Positions 35,934 to 45,518 of a stretch of 64,000 bases of DNA are shown in pieces. The notes beneath the pieces were generated by a model. The model saw only the letters and a program-made list of their open reading frames with translations. It had not been told where the DNA came from and did no database searches. Made by a program: the position numbers and the translations under genes. Position 1 is the stretch's first letter. Each line of letters starts with the position of its first letter. The stretch is from Micropruina sp. (GTDB lineage Bacteria; Actinomycetota; Actinomycetes; Propionibacteriales; Propionibacteriaceae): positions 62,001 through 126,000 of the forward strand of contig JADJTO010000005.1 of NCBI GenBank assembly GCA_016711105.1, given 5' to 3'.

Positions 35934-37384
35934 TTCGCTGGTTGTCCAGGCTGTTCTCGGTGCACGACCGGCCGCTGCAGGATCGCCTGGCGGTCCTGAT
36001 CGGCGCCGCGGTGGCCTCGGCCGTCGCCCTGACCGGCACGGCGGCCTATTTGATCACCGCCTACAACGTGTACACCCAGCTCGATGCCGAGCTGGTCGAT
36101 GTCGCAACCGTGACCAGTACCTGGATCACCGGCGACCTCGAAAGCATGGGCGGGCTGGACACGAACGCGCTGCAGGCCGCGAACGTCACGGTGATGCTGG
36201 TCCGCTCCGACAATGTCACCACCAGCCTTCCCGGGGAAAAGGTGTTGCTGCTGCCGGGAGTGAAAGAGCTGGCGATCGCGCGCAAGCAGCAGGGCTATTC
36301 GGCACGATCCGATCTGGCCAGCAACGGCGTCCGTTACCGGATCGTCGCCGTTCCGCTCACCGACGGACGAGCCGACTACGCCTTGGTGCTCGGCCGTCCG
36401 CAGGCTCCGACGGACGGGATCCTGAGCTCGCTCCTGCTCTCCCTGCTGGTCTTCGGCCTGCTCGGGGTCATGGCCGCGGTCGCGTTGGGATGGTGGATCG
36501 CCCGTTCCGGAATTCAACCGCTGGTGAAGCTCACCCAGGAGGTGAGCCGGATCACCGAGACCGACGACCTGACGCCGATCGAGATCCACGGGGTCGATGA
36601 GGTGAGCGACCTGACCCGGGCGTTCAACACGTTGCTGGCCACCCTGGAGTCGTCGCGGGAGCGGCAGAAGCGGCTGATCGCCGACGCCGGCCACGAACTG
36701 CGCACCCCGCTCACCTCGATGCGGACGAACATCGAACTCCTGGTCGCGGACGAGCGGCAGGGCATGCTTCCCCAGGGTGCTCGCGGCGACATTCTGCGGG
36801 ACGTGGCCGCGCAGCTGGGCGAGTTCACCACCCTGGTCGGGGATCTCGTCCTGCTCTCCCGGGAGGACGCCGTGCAGCCGCACCCCGAGCCGGTCGACCT
36901 GCGGGATGTGATCAACTCGGCCCTGGCCCGAGCCCGGCGGCGTGGTCCGGGGCTGACCTTCGATGTGGAGCTCAGCCCGCTGTTCCTGATCGGAGAACCG
37001 GACAGTCTTGAGCGCGCGATCACCAACCTGCTGGACAACGCGGTCAAGTTCTCCCCGCCCGGGGGCACGATCCGGGTGGTGCTGGAGGGCGACCGGCTGC
37101 GTGTGTCCGACCAGGGCCCGGGCATCGCCGAGGAGGACTTGCCGAAGGTTTTCGACCGCTTCTACCGCTCCTCGGACGCCCGGACGACCCCCGGCTCAGG
37201 CCTGGGCCTCTCGATCGTCGCGCACACGATCAAGGCGCACGGCGGTTGGGTCAAGGCCGGCCACTCCGCCGAAGGTGGGGCGCTGTTCACCGTCCGATTG
37301 CCGGGCACCAGCACCCCGCCCGGCGATGGCGACGAACTCCTGCTCGAGGACGACGCGACGGTGCTGTTGCCGCGGATCCGGTGA
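35930..37384 (+). CDS. Sensor histidine kinase (MprB-like)
   Basis: 484 aa: first membrane helix about residues 24-46, an extracytoplasmic sensor of ~110 residues, second helix (LLLSLLVFGLLGVMAAVALGWW), HAMP, a DHp domain with His in DAGHELRTPLTSMRTN near 255, and an HATPase domain (N box LDNAVKF, G1 VSDQGPGI, G2 GSGLGLSIV). Start GTG 35930. It probably senses envelope conditions and phosphorylates the upstream regulator. Confidence 0.94.
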   Translation: MIRWLSRLFSVHDRPLQDRLAVLIGAAVASAVALTGTAAYLITAYNVYTQLDAELVDVATVTSTWITGDLESMGGLDTNALQAANVTVMLVRSDNVTTSLPGEKVLLLPGVKELAIARKQQGYSARSDLASNGVRYRIVAVPLTDGRADYALVLGRPQAPTDGILSSLLLSLLVFGLLGVMAAVALGWWIARSGIQPLVKLTQEVSRITETDDLTPIEIHGVDEVSDLTRAFNTLLATLESSRERQKRLIADAGHELRTPLTSMRTNIELLVADERQGMLPQGARGDILRDVAAQLGEFTTLVGDLVLLSREDAVQPHPEPVDLRDVINSALARARRRGPGLTFDVELSPLFLIGEPDSLERAITNLLDNAVKFSPPGGTIRVVLEGDRLRVSDQGPGIAEEDLPKVFDRFYRSSDARTTPGSGLGLSIVAHTIKAHGGWVKAGHSAEGGALFTVRLPGTSTPPGDGDELLLEDDATVLLPRIR

Positions 37385-37846
37385 TCAGTGGTCGTTCTCG
37401 GCCGCCTCAGCCTCCTCGGCCTCTTCCTGGGTGGCGTGCACGGTTCCGTGCGGGTGATGGGCCGGTCCGTACAGGGCGTAGAGCTTCATCGGGCTTTCGC
37501 CGATGTTGGTGACGTTGTGCCAGGTACCGGCCGGCACCAGGATCGCCCAGTCGGCAGAAACCTCTTCCCGGAAGGTCAACTGGTCCTTGGCGGAGCCCAT
37601 CTCGACCAACGCGCGGCCCTGCTCCAGCCGGAGGAACTGATCGTTCTCGGGGTGCTGCTCCAGCCCGACATCGCCGCCGACCGGGATCGACATCACGGTC
37701 AGTTGGAGCAGGCTCCCGGTCCACAGGGTGGAGCGGAAGTTGTCGTTGCCGAGCGTGGCCTCTTCGATATCGAGGACGTAGGGGTTCGGGCCGTGGTCGG
37801 TCAGGTCTGGCACAGGGACTCCTTGGTTGGGCTGGCTCTCGGTCAC
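37385..37846 (-). CDS. Cupin-domain protein
   Basis: A 153-aa single-domain cupin: GGDVGLEQHPENDQFLRLEQGRA gives the first metal motif (G..H...E), and WAILVPAGTWHNVTNIGE the second (P.G..H...N). The C-terminus is His/Glu-rich (GPAHHPHGTVHA...). GTG 37846 start. It is convergent with the kinase gene, with their stops one base apart. Many relatives are annotated as mannose-6-phosphate isomerase-like cupins; the substrate is unknown. Confidence 0.88.
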   Translation of the reverse strand: MTESQPNQGVPVPDLTDHGPNPYVLDIEEATLGNDNFRSTLWTGSLLQLTVMSIPVGGDVGLEQHPENDQFLRLEQGRALVEMGSAKDQLTFREEVSADWAILVPAGTWHNVTNIGESPMKLYALYGPAHHPHGTVHATQEEAEEAEAAENDH

Positions 37847-37877
37847 CCTCTGATCGTCGGACGGCCGCGCCGCGGCG

Positions 37878-38694
37878 TCAACTCAGGACGCGGGCAAGGA
37901 CGGCGTCAGCGACCTCGTCCGGATGGTTCTCCGGCAGCCAGTGACCACCGTCGACGTCAACGAAGGAGGAGGGGCCGCAGACGAAACCAGCGGTGCGTGC
38001 GGCGGCAGCGCGGCCCAGGTAGCGGTCGTGCCTACCCCACACGTAGGTCGTCGGCGCGCTGATTTCCTGCTGGTCTGACTTGGCGGGTCTTGGGGAGAGG
38101 AACACCGCCCGGTAGTAGTTCACTGGGCCTCTCAGCGCCTTGGCGCTCGAGTGCCGCTTCGCGTAGTGAATCGCCTTGTCAACCAGCAATCCGCTGCGGA
38201 TCAGCTCGACGATCAGGGTCTTGGAGAGGATCAGTTCGGGCAACCAGGGCAACTGGAAGGCGAGCAGGTGCCAGCTCTTGCGGGCCTGGTCGGCATGTCG
38301 GATCGCCCACATCATCGCCCGGGGATGCGGAGTGGAGAGGACAGTCAGGCTTGCGACGCGGTCCGGTCGGGCAGCCGCGGTCGCCCAGCAGAGCAAACCA
38401 CCCCAGTCGTGGCCAACCAAGTGGGCGCGCTCGATTCCGGCCGCATCGAGGAGTCCGATCAGGTCGTCGACCAACTTGTCGACCGTAATCGCGGCGCCGC
38501 CGAGGGTTGGCGGCGGGGGCATATCCCCGCAGGGCAGGGGCCAACGTGCGCAATCCGGCCGCTTGCAGTCGCGGCACCACCTCGTCCCAGCAGGAGTAAT
38601 CCTGTGGGAAGCCATGGAGCAACACGACTGCCGGGCCGTCCTTCGGGCCCCCATCGCTCACCTCAAAAATGAACCCTTCGAGGGCGGAAATCAC
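37878..38694 (-). CDS. Alpha/beta hydrolase, epoxide hydrolase-like (one frameshift)
   Basis: The N-terminus VISALEGFIFEVSDGGPKDG, oxyanion-hole motif LLHGFPQDYSCWD and TLAPALRGYAP are in one frame. After a shift near 38515 come the nucleophile elbow LVGHDWGGLLCW (Asp), a cap domain, and the C-terminal HGGH-like VDGGHWLPENHPDEVADAVL (catalytic His). Asp as nucleophile fits epoxide hydrolase or dehalogenase relatives. GTG 38694 is likely; upstream DNA is unusually AT-rich. Confidence 0.87.
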
Positions 38695-38735
38695 CGAGTC
38701 AACATATTCACGTATCCAGAATAGCTGCAATGTGG

Positions 38736-38764
38736 AAACAAATTTTGGTTTCCAAAATTTGTTT
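38736..38764. promoter_or_regulatory. Long AT-rich palindrome upstream of the hydrolase gene
   Basis: AAACAAATTTTGG-TTT-CCAAAATTTGTTT is a perfect 13+13 inverted repeat, 42 bases before the hydrolase start in a ~130-base AT-rich island. GCAATT motifs follow at about 38774-38797. It is a likely operator/promoter; a terminator is less likely because both flanking genes are divergent. Confidence 0.55.
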
Positions 38765-38862
38765 AGTTCACCGCAATTGGGAGCAATTCTAAATTGCTTA
38801 TAGTCGCCTTGGAGTACAGGTACGGCTAGTCCCTCTGCTCTGCCGGCCCTAGCCTGAGGGGT

Positions 38863-40054
38863 ATGCGCACCGTCCACCCCCTCGTCGCCACCCTGCTGTG
38901 TTGCCTGGCTGTAGCCGCCGGTTGCACCGGCCAGCCGACCCCCTCAGGCACGGTTCAGCCAAGTGCGCCCAGCTCCGCGGCCACTCCCCGCTGACCCTGT
39001 TTCCGTCCGCTCGGCAGGCCGCGCTGTATTCAGCGTTGTCGCAGACCCGGACGGAATTGGGTTTTCCGGGCGCGATCGTCGGCGTCTGGGAGGGCGGGGC
39101 CGAGTGGGGTGGGAACGACCGGGACGGCCGGGCCAGACGGACGGGCGATAGCCCGCGGGGATCACACCCGCATCGGCAGCATCACCAAGACGTTCACCGT
39201 CACCCTGCTCCTGCAGTTGGTCGAGGAGGGCCGGGTGACTTTGGAGGACACTCTGGCGAGCTACCTTCCCGGGTTGCCGAACGGGGACACCGCAACCCTG
39301 CGGCACCTGGCGTCGATGACCAGCGGAATCACGTCCTACACCGCGGTGGACGCTTTCACTGACGCCTATTTCGCGAACCCGGCCCATGTCTGGACGGTGC
39401 CCGAAATAGTGGAGCTGATCCGGACGACCACGCCTCAGTTCCCGGCCGGGAGCAAGGTCCAGTACTCCAACTCCAACACGGTGCTGCTGGGCCTGATCAT
39501 CGAGAAGGTCACCGGCAAGCCGTTCGCCACGGTCCTGCAGGAGCGGATTCTCGACCCGCTGGGGTTGAAGAACACGTCCTTCCCGGCCACGGCGTCACTG
39601 CCCGCGCGCCCTACCTATCGGGGGATCACCGAGCAGGGGGGCTGTCGAGGGCACCACCACGAATGCGACCAACTGGAGCCCCAGCTTCGCCTTCACTGCC
39701 GGCCAGATGGTCTCGACCTTGGACGACCTGCACCGCTGGGCGGACGCCCTGTGCACCGGCAAGGGCATTCTCAAGCCTGAAACCCATCAACTGCGCCTGG
39801 ATTCGCTGAGCAGCACGGTGGAAGGAAACACGTCCGCCCGCACCTACGGCCTCGGCATCGGCCTGACCAGCGGGTGGATCGGTCATACCGGTGAGATCCG
39901 GGCTACAACACCGTCCTGCAATGCAACCGCACGACCGGAGCCGTGATCGTCGTCCTGGTGAACAGCGACGTGCCGGTGGGGGAGCGTCAACCCCGCGGTG
40001 GGGGTGTTCACCAAGACCGTCGAGGTGCTCACCCCGCTGACGGCGTCGGTTTGA
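38863..40054 (+). CDS. Serine hydrolase, class C beta-lactamase-like lipoprotein (several frameshifts)
   Basis: MRTVHPLVATLLCCLAVAAGC is a lipoprotein signal with lipobox VAAGC. The penicillin-binding fold follows in other frames: SITKTF (SxxK nucleophile), YSNSN (YxN) and GHTGE (HxG, third motif), ending LVNSDVPVG...TASV with TGA at 40054. Frames change near 38990, 39110, 39640, 39900 and 39980. It is probably a D-Ala-D-Ala carboxypeptidase or esterase on the cell surface; true beta-lactamase activity is not implied. The 3' end overlaps the convergent MFS gene. Confidence 0.85.
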
Positions 40055-41338
40055 TACTCGCGCGACAACCCCCGGTAGGACCCGCTGGTGAAGGCCCCCA
40101 AGGTGAGAAGGAGCCCGCCCAGCCCGGCGAGCACGAAGACCAGCGCAATCCCAAGAGCTTCACCGCGACCCAGCAGCCAGCCGAACCGGTCGGCCCCGGC
40201 GTCCGTGGCCATGTAGGGGATCAGCCAGAACTCGGCGATCGGGCCGATCAGGAAGGCGCTGAACGGGGCAGCGGAGATCTCCACCGTCTGGGCCAGGCCG
40301 AACACTCGACCCTGGGTCTCATACGGCACGACCCGCTGCATCACGGTCGTCTCGGCTGCCTCGACCACCGGGATGAAGCACATGTAGAGGAGCAAGCCGA
40401 CGCTCATCAGCCAAAGGTCCTCGCGCAGCGTGAAACCGATGCCGATCGTCCACATCGCCACGTTCGACAGCAGCAACAGCCGCAGCGGACGCTTTCCCAG
40501 CCCGAACTTCGCCACCACGCCGGCGCCGATCATGAAGCCGAAGCTGACCGCTCCCCAGATGAACCCCCACACCTCCACCGACACCAGGGTCAGACCGTAG
40601 GGCCAAGCAGCGCCATGAACACACCGCCAAGCAGGTTGTTGATGGCGCCGAAAAGGATCAGCCCGAGCAGCCCCGGCACCACGATCACCGCTCGGTAAGC
40701 GCCCCCGAAATCGACCGCCTTAGGCACGTCGCCGTGCACGATCTCCGGCTCGGGAATGGTGACGGTGAGCAGGTGCGCCAACGACAGCACGGTCAGCCCG
40801 ACCGAGATGGCCAGCGTCCAGGTCATGCCCAACTGCCCCACGGCCAGCCCTGAGAACACGGAGGTGACCGCAAAGGCCAACCCCCCGGTCATGCCCACCA
40901 AGCCGTTGGCCTTGGCTCGCTCCGGCTCGGGGACGAGCAGCGTCACGCAGGTGGTCAGGGCGATCCCGCGGGCACTCTCCACAATCGCGCCCAGGAGGAT
41001 CACCAGGATGAACACCCAGAACGTGGGGCTGCCCACGGAGAGCAGTTCCGCGCGTGGAACCACCAGGTAGAAACCGAAGGCGGCGGCGTAGGCGATCGCG
41101 GTGACGGCGGTCGCGGTGACCATGACCCGCTTCTTGCGCTGACGATCGACCCAGGAGCCGAACGGCACCCCACCGCGGCCGCGAGCAGCATGTAAGAGCC
41201 GCCCAGAATGGACGTCGCAAGCACCGACCGGGTCTCCAGATACACCCAGAAGGTCAGCGCGAACCAGAGAAAACTGGTCGTCACGTTGGCGATCAGGGTG
41301 TTCAGCAGCACGTTGCGAAAGGTGCGCGACGTGTCCAT
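39883..41338 (-). CDS. MFS transporter (frameshifted; 3' end uncertain)
   Basis: A 12-helix major facilitator. Start MDTSRTFRNVLLNTLIANV at ATG 41338 with CAGGAG upstream; the loop 2-3 motif is VPFGSWVDRQRKKRV. The next eleven helices follow to LGLLLTLGAFTSGSYRGLSREYQTD. Frames change near 41180 and 40600. The open frame runs on to 39883 antisense to the serine hydrolase, but the natural stop may be near 40050. Sequence resembles macrolide-efflux-type MFS proteins; the substrate is unknown. Confidence 0.82.
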
Positions 41339-41443
41339 TGAGGTCTCCTGGTTCATGAGCGTTCATGTTGCCACAGAGCTCAGACAGAACCGTCAGAGCG
41401 CAGGAGTAGCATCCGAAACGAGCGCTCAATGAGGAGGCAGAAC

Positions 41444-43501
41444 GTGGCAACCCAGATCAGCAACGCGGTCGTGATCGGCGCCGGCACCATGGGCGCCGGT
41501 ATCGCCGCGCAACTTGCCAACGGCGGGGCGCAGGTGACCCTGCTGGATCGCGCCTCCGAGGGTGACGACCGCTCGGCACTGGCTCGGGCCGGAGTCGCCC
41601 GACAACTGGCCGGCGGCGGGTTCATGCTGCCCGGAGTTCGCCGAGCGGGTCACGCCGGGCAACGTCGTCGATGATCTGGCCGCCCTCGCCGGGGCAGAGT
41701 GGATCATCGAAGCCGTCTTCGAAGATGTGGCCGTGAAGGCCGAGACGTATCGCCTGATCGAGGCGCATCGCTCACCGGGCTCGCTGGTCTCCTCCAACAC
41801 CTCGACCATCCCGCTGGGCGTTCTTCTGGCGGGGCAGTCGGCGGGTTCGTCCGCGACTTCACCATCACCCACTTCTTCAACCCGCCCCGCCAGATGGAGC
41901 TGCTGGAGTTGGTCGCCGGGCCGCAGACCGACCCCGCGGTCGTGCGGCGCGTCCGTGAAGCCGGGGAGGAGCAGCTGGGCAAGTTGGTCCTCGACTGCCG
42001 CGACTCCCCGGCTTCGTGGCCAACCGGATCGGCAACTTCTGGATGGCGGTGGCCGCCACCGAGGCGCTCCGGCGCGGGCTCGACGTGGAGACCGCGGACG
42101 CGGCGATGGCCTCCCTCGGCGTACCGAAGACCGGCGTTTTCGGCTTGTTCGACCTGGTCGGGCTCAACCTGGTTCGGCCGATCTGGTCGAGCTTCCTCGG
42201 TGCACTTCCGCGAGGCGATGCCTACCACCGGTTCGACATCACCGCCGAACCCGTGTTCGTCAGCATGATCGAAGCCGGATTGATCGGACGCCGCGGTCCC
42301 GGCGGCTTCTATCGGCGCCGCAACGAGGCGGGCGCGGCCGTTGACGAGGCGCTTGACCTGCAGAGCCTGACTTATCGGCCCAGGCGGCCGGCCGCGTCCG
42401 GTGCCGAGGCGGCGGAGTACGCCCGCGCAGTGCTGGCCGAACTGGTCGACTACTGCCGGGTGACCGGCCCGGAGATCACCGGCGAGCTGTCGGCTATCGA
42501 TCAGGCGATGGAGTTGGGTTACGGGTGGCGGCAGGGTCCGCTGGCTCTGGCCAATCAGTCCGGGCTGGGTCCGTTCACGCTGCCGGTGGCTCAGACCCGT
42601 CCGATCATCGCGGAGAACGACTCGGCGGCGATCACCGACCTCGGTGAGGGTCTGGCCCGGCTGGAGCTACGGACCAAGATGAACGTGTGCGACCCCGGCG
42701 TGTTGGCGATGGTCGAACAGGCCGCCCAACTCGGCACCGACGGTGTCTTCCGGGCGCTCGTGATCGGGTCGGACAATCCGCGCCTTCTCCGCCGGAGCCA
42801 ACCTGAACACCTTCGCCGAGCTCCTGGAACGCAACGACGCGAACGAGTTGCGGGCGTTCACCGTCCGCGGCCAACAAGCCTTCGCCGCTCTGCGCCGGGC
42901 TCCGTTCCCGGTGGTGGCCGCAGCCCGCGGGGTTGCGTTGGGCGGCGGGTGTGAACTGATGCTGGCCGCCGATCGGGTGGTGGCGCACGCCGAACTGCAC
43001 GCCGGCTTCCCCGAACGCAAGGTTGGGCTGATCCCCGCCTGGGGCGGCGTCACCCAATCGTTGGCCCGGAGCACCCCCGAGCAGGCGTTCGAGTTGACCT
43101 CGAGCAGCGCCGTGAGCGGGTCGGCGTTTGAGGCTCGGGTCTGGGGTCTGCTGCGCCCCGATGATCCGATCGTGATGAACTCTCGCCGGGTGTTGCCGCT
43201 GGCCGCCTCGACTGCCCGAGACATGATCGAGGGCTACCAACCGCCAACCGAGGCACCCTTGACCCTGCATGATCCTGCCACCGGCGCCTTGGATGAGGGC
43301 TGGCGGGAGGCTTCCCCGACCGACCGGACGATCGTCGCCGCCCTAGCCGCCATGCTCACGGCCACGCGTCCGGGGGAAACCGTGAGCCAGGACGAGCTGA
43401 TGCGGCGTGAGGTCGAGACCGCGCTGAGCCTCGTCGTCCAACAGCCTCATCAGGAGCGGATGCGGCACATGATCGCCACGAACAAGCCGCTGGCCAACTA
43501 G
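41444..43501 (+). CDS. 3-hydroxyacyl-CoA dehydrogenase / enoyl-CoA hydratase fusion, FadN-like (frameshifted)
   Basis: A beta-oxidation enzyme with the dehydrogenase first and the hydratase/crotonase domain last, the reverse of FadB/FadJ. NAD motif VIGAGTMGAGIAAQLA near residue 10; dehydrogenase signatures FTITHFFNPP, FVANRIGNF and DAAMASLGVPKTGVFGLFDLVG; crotonase motif AFSAGANLN and GVALGGGCELMLAADRVVA. Frames change near 41640, 41840, 42010 and 42780. GTG 41444 with GAGGAGG is chosen over ATG 41429. A thiolase or acyl-CoA dehydrogenase is not adjacent. Confidence 0.9.
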
Positions 43502-43645
43502 GCAGGTGGGATGGTGGCAATTAAGCCACTGGAGAGGGACGAAAAAGGGGTTTAGCTTCAGGGTGCGGCAATGAACGGCTGGTGGGGAGCCAAGTCCATC
43601 AAGGGGGCCGCCGGACCTGGCACCGCGTCGACAGGGAGGAGTTCC

Positions 43646-44125
43646 ATGCGAACCATCAAGACCGTGATCGCTATCTGCATCGCGAGCCTGTCACTCATTC
43701 TCAGCAGCACCGGCGCATCGGCCGTAGCGGCCAAGTTCCACTCCACCGATTCCTCGGTCAGCAACTCGGGGGCGCTGGTCGTCTCCTGGGACGAACGGGG
43801 AGTCGGCAACGGGGACATCGACTACACGCTGACCGCGGACGCAACGGCGCTGTACGCCTGCATCAATGGGGGCGGTAAGCACCCCCAGGCTGCCAACAAG
43901 GAGTCTTTCGACGGATCAGTGTCGACCGGCGGAACCTTCGAATCCAAGAACGGACGAGTCCAGGGCACCCTGGTCACCGGTCCGCTCACCGCACCTGACT
44001 TCACCTGCCCGGGCGGGCAGCGTCGGGTGTTGGCCGCGGTCAGCACCAACATCTGGCTGACTGACACCACCAACGGGACTTCCGTCCAGGTTGCCGACGC
44101 ATCGCGCGTCTTCTTCAACGTGTGA
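43646..44125 (+). CDS. Small secreted protein of unknown function
   Basis: A 159-aa protein with a clear Sec signal peptide (MRTIKTVIAICIASLSLILS, cleavage after GASA). The mature part is beta-rich (SNSGALVVSWDERGVGNGDIDYTLTADA, LYACINGGGKHPQ, FTCPGGQRRVL) with two Cys that could form a disulfide. ATG 43646 follows AGGGAGGA. Similar small exported proteins occur widely in actinobacteria without assigned function. A hairpin terminator follows directly. Confidence 0.8.
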   Translation: MRTIKTVIAICIASLSLILSSTGASAVAAKFHSTDSSVSNSGALVVSWDERGVGNGDIDYTLTADATALYACINGGGKHPQAANKESFDGSVSTGGTFESKNGRVQGTLVTGPLTAPDFTCPGGQRRVLAAVSTNIWLTDTTNGTSVQVADASRVFFNV

Positions 44126-44148
44126 CGTTCCCTTCAGCACCGACGACG

Positions 44149-44180
44149 AGCGGGTCGGGCCTTCACGGGCCCGACCCGCT
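44149..44180 (+). terminator. Intrinsic-terminator-like hairpin
   Basis: AGCGGGTCGGGCC-TTCACG-GGCCCGACCCGCT, a perfect 13+13 stem 24 bases after the secreted-protein stop, followed by TCTTCG with only a weak T tract. Confidence 0.7.
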
Positions 44181-44193
44181 TCTTCGCGTGGTG

Positions 44194-44352
44194 CTACTCA
44201 GGGTCGGGGACGGGCTCCGTCCGCTCATCGAGCTCGATCCATTCCGAATCGCACCCTGGACACAGATACACCGGCGCGCCTTCGACCGTTCGATCGGTGG
44301 TGATGGTGCAGCAGGCGTCCTGGCAGGGGTAGGTGACGAGGTAGCGATTCAC
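44194..44352 (-). CDS. 52-aa zinc-ribbon-like small protein
   Basis: GTG 44352 gives a product starting MNRYLVTYPCQDACC, then GAPVYLCPGCDSEWIEL and an acidic tail to a TAG at 44194. The Cys pattern (C..xCC, then CPGC) suggests one zinc-binding knuckle. It starts inside the stop of the DUF1801 gene (GTGA overlap), so it is co-translated. It is too short for routine gene calling; function unknown. Confidence 0.6.
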   Translation of the reverse strand: MNRYLVTYPCQDACCTITTDRTVEGAPVYLCPGCDSEWIELDERTEPVPDPE

Positions 44353-44708
44353 TGGCGCTGCGTCACAATCTCGGCGGTGACCCGGCGGATCAGGTCATAG
44401 GGAATGGGCTTGGCGTGCAGGAACACCACCGAGTCCTTCTCGGCCCGGTAGGGCGCCAGCTCGGCTTCCAACGCCTCGGGCAGCACCGGAACCGGGTAGA
44501 GGCCGATGTGCCTCTTCCAGCCGGCGAAGTGCAGCGCGTACCGTCCGCCCAGCATGACTGCAGCGATGGCGTAGCGGATTCGCTGCTCCGCCACTGCGCC
44601 GGGACGGGAGACCTCCGCGACGATGATTTCCCGGATCTGCTGCAATCGCTCGGCCACCTCTGGGGGGAAGCCGGCGATGTACTCGTCAACGTTCTGAGCT
44701 GGGGCCAC
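44349..44708 (-). CDS. DUF1801 / YdhG-like protein
   Basis: A 119-aa intact protein: VDEYIAGFPPEVAERLQQIREII, AIAAVMLGGRYALHFAGWKRHIGLYP and KPIPYDLIRRVTAEIV match the YdhG/DUF1801 fold (iron-chaperone-like family). It is followed by the overlapping 52-aa zinc-ribbon-like gene. Role unknown. Confidence 0.85.
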   Translation of the reverse strand: MAPAQNVDEYIAGFPPEVAERLQQIREIIVAEVSRPGAVAEQRIRYAIAAVMLGGRYALHFAGWKRHIGLYPVPVLPEALEAELAPYRAEKDSVVFLHAKPIPYDLIRRVTAEIVTQRQ

Positions 44709-44780
44709 CCAGGCACCTTAGGTGATCCGTGAGCCTGCGGGAAGGGCGGGCCGTTCACAGCGAGGGCTGCTATCTTCCCC

Positions 44781-45518
44781 CTAGTTGCACTCTGAAAAGG
44801 ACACCCCCGTCCGACAAGTCCCCACCTGAAAGCCGCGATGAATCGGCCCGCTGGTGGCCACCGCGCCGTCACCGAGCTCCAGGACGTCCAATGGGGCACC
44901 GCCCGGCGCCGCAGGGGTCTCGATTCCGACCCGCAACGTGCCGCCTCCCCAATACCGCAGGTCTCCCCCGGCGTTGACCAGGACCTCGGTCCCTCCAGGG
45001 AGCCGGGCGGCATCGACCGCGCGATCGCCGATGTACCCCTTGGCGATGGCGTTGAGATCCAAGCCGGTGCAGTCACCGGTTCGCCGCACCCCGGTCTGAG
45101 TCGCTTCGAACGGGAGGGTGGCGAGCTCGCGGACGAGCGCGTCCAACTCGTCCTGCTGTGGGAGTTGCCCCTCGGCCTCGGCGCGCAACCAGCGAGTGCG
45201 CAGCACCCCCATCAGGGGGTGGAAGGTTCCCTCGGAGAGAGCCCACCACCGGTGAGCGGCAGCGAGAACCTCGACCAGTTCAGACGAAGCCTCAGCCAGT
45301 TGCCCCGACCTCCAGCGGACCAGCTCACTGCCGGAGTCGAAGGTGGAGAAAACCCCCTGCAGCCGGACGATGGCCGCCACCGCAGCGTCCTCACTCTGGC
45401 GGGCAAGCTGGTCGGCCAACTCAACCGTCGCCGCCCGGGCGTAGACCGCGATCTCCACATTCGTAACCAGCAGCGGCTGATACGTGCCGCCCGCTCGGGC
45501 GCTGACAAGGGAAGCCAT
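44781..45518 (-). CDS. apbE: FAD:protein FMN transferase (ApbE), C-terminus probably lost
   Basis: Attaches FMN to Ser/Thr of target proteins outside the membrane or in the cytoplasm. The family core is present: FSTFDSGSELVRW, LDLNAIAKGYIGDRAVD and VNAGGDLRYWGG (FAD/Mg site). At 245 aa it is shorter than usual (~300). The expected DPRTG-type block after VATSGPIHRGFQVG is replaced by TCRTGVSFSECN and a stop. No signal peptide is seen. Its start overlaps the glycosyltransferase stop by one base (TGATG). Confidence 0.8.
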   Translation of the reverse strand: MASLVSARAGGTYQPLLVTNVEIAVYARAATVELADQLARQSEDAAVAAIVRLQGVFSTFDSGSELVRWRSGQLAEASSELVEVLAAAHRWWALSEGTFHPLMGVLRTRWLRAEAEGQLPQQDELDALVRELATLPFEATQTGVRRTGDCTGLDLNAIAKGYIGDRAVDAARLPGGTEVLVNAGGDLRYWGGGTLRVGIETPAAPGGAPLDVLELGDGAVATSGPIHRGFQVGTCRTGVSFSECN

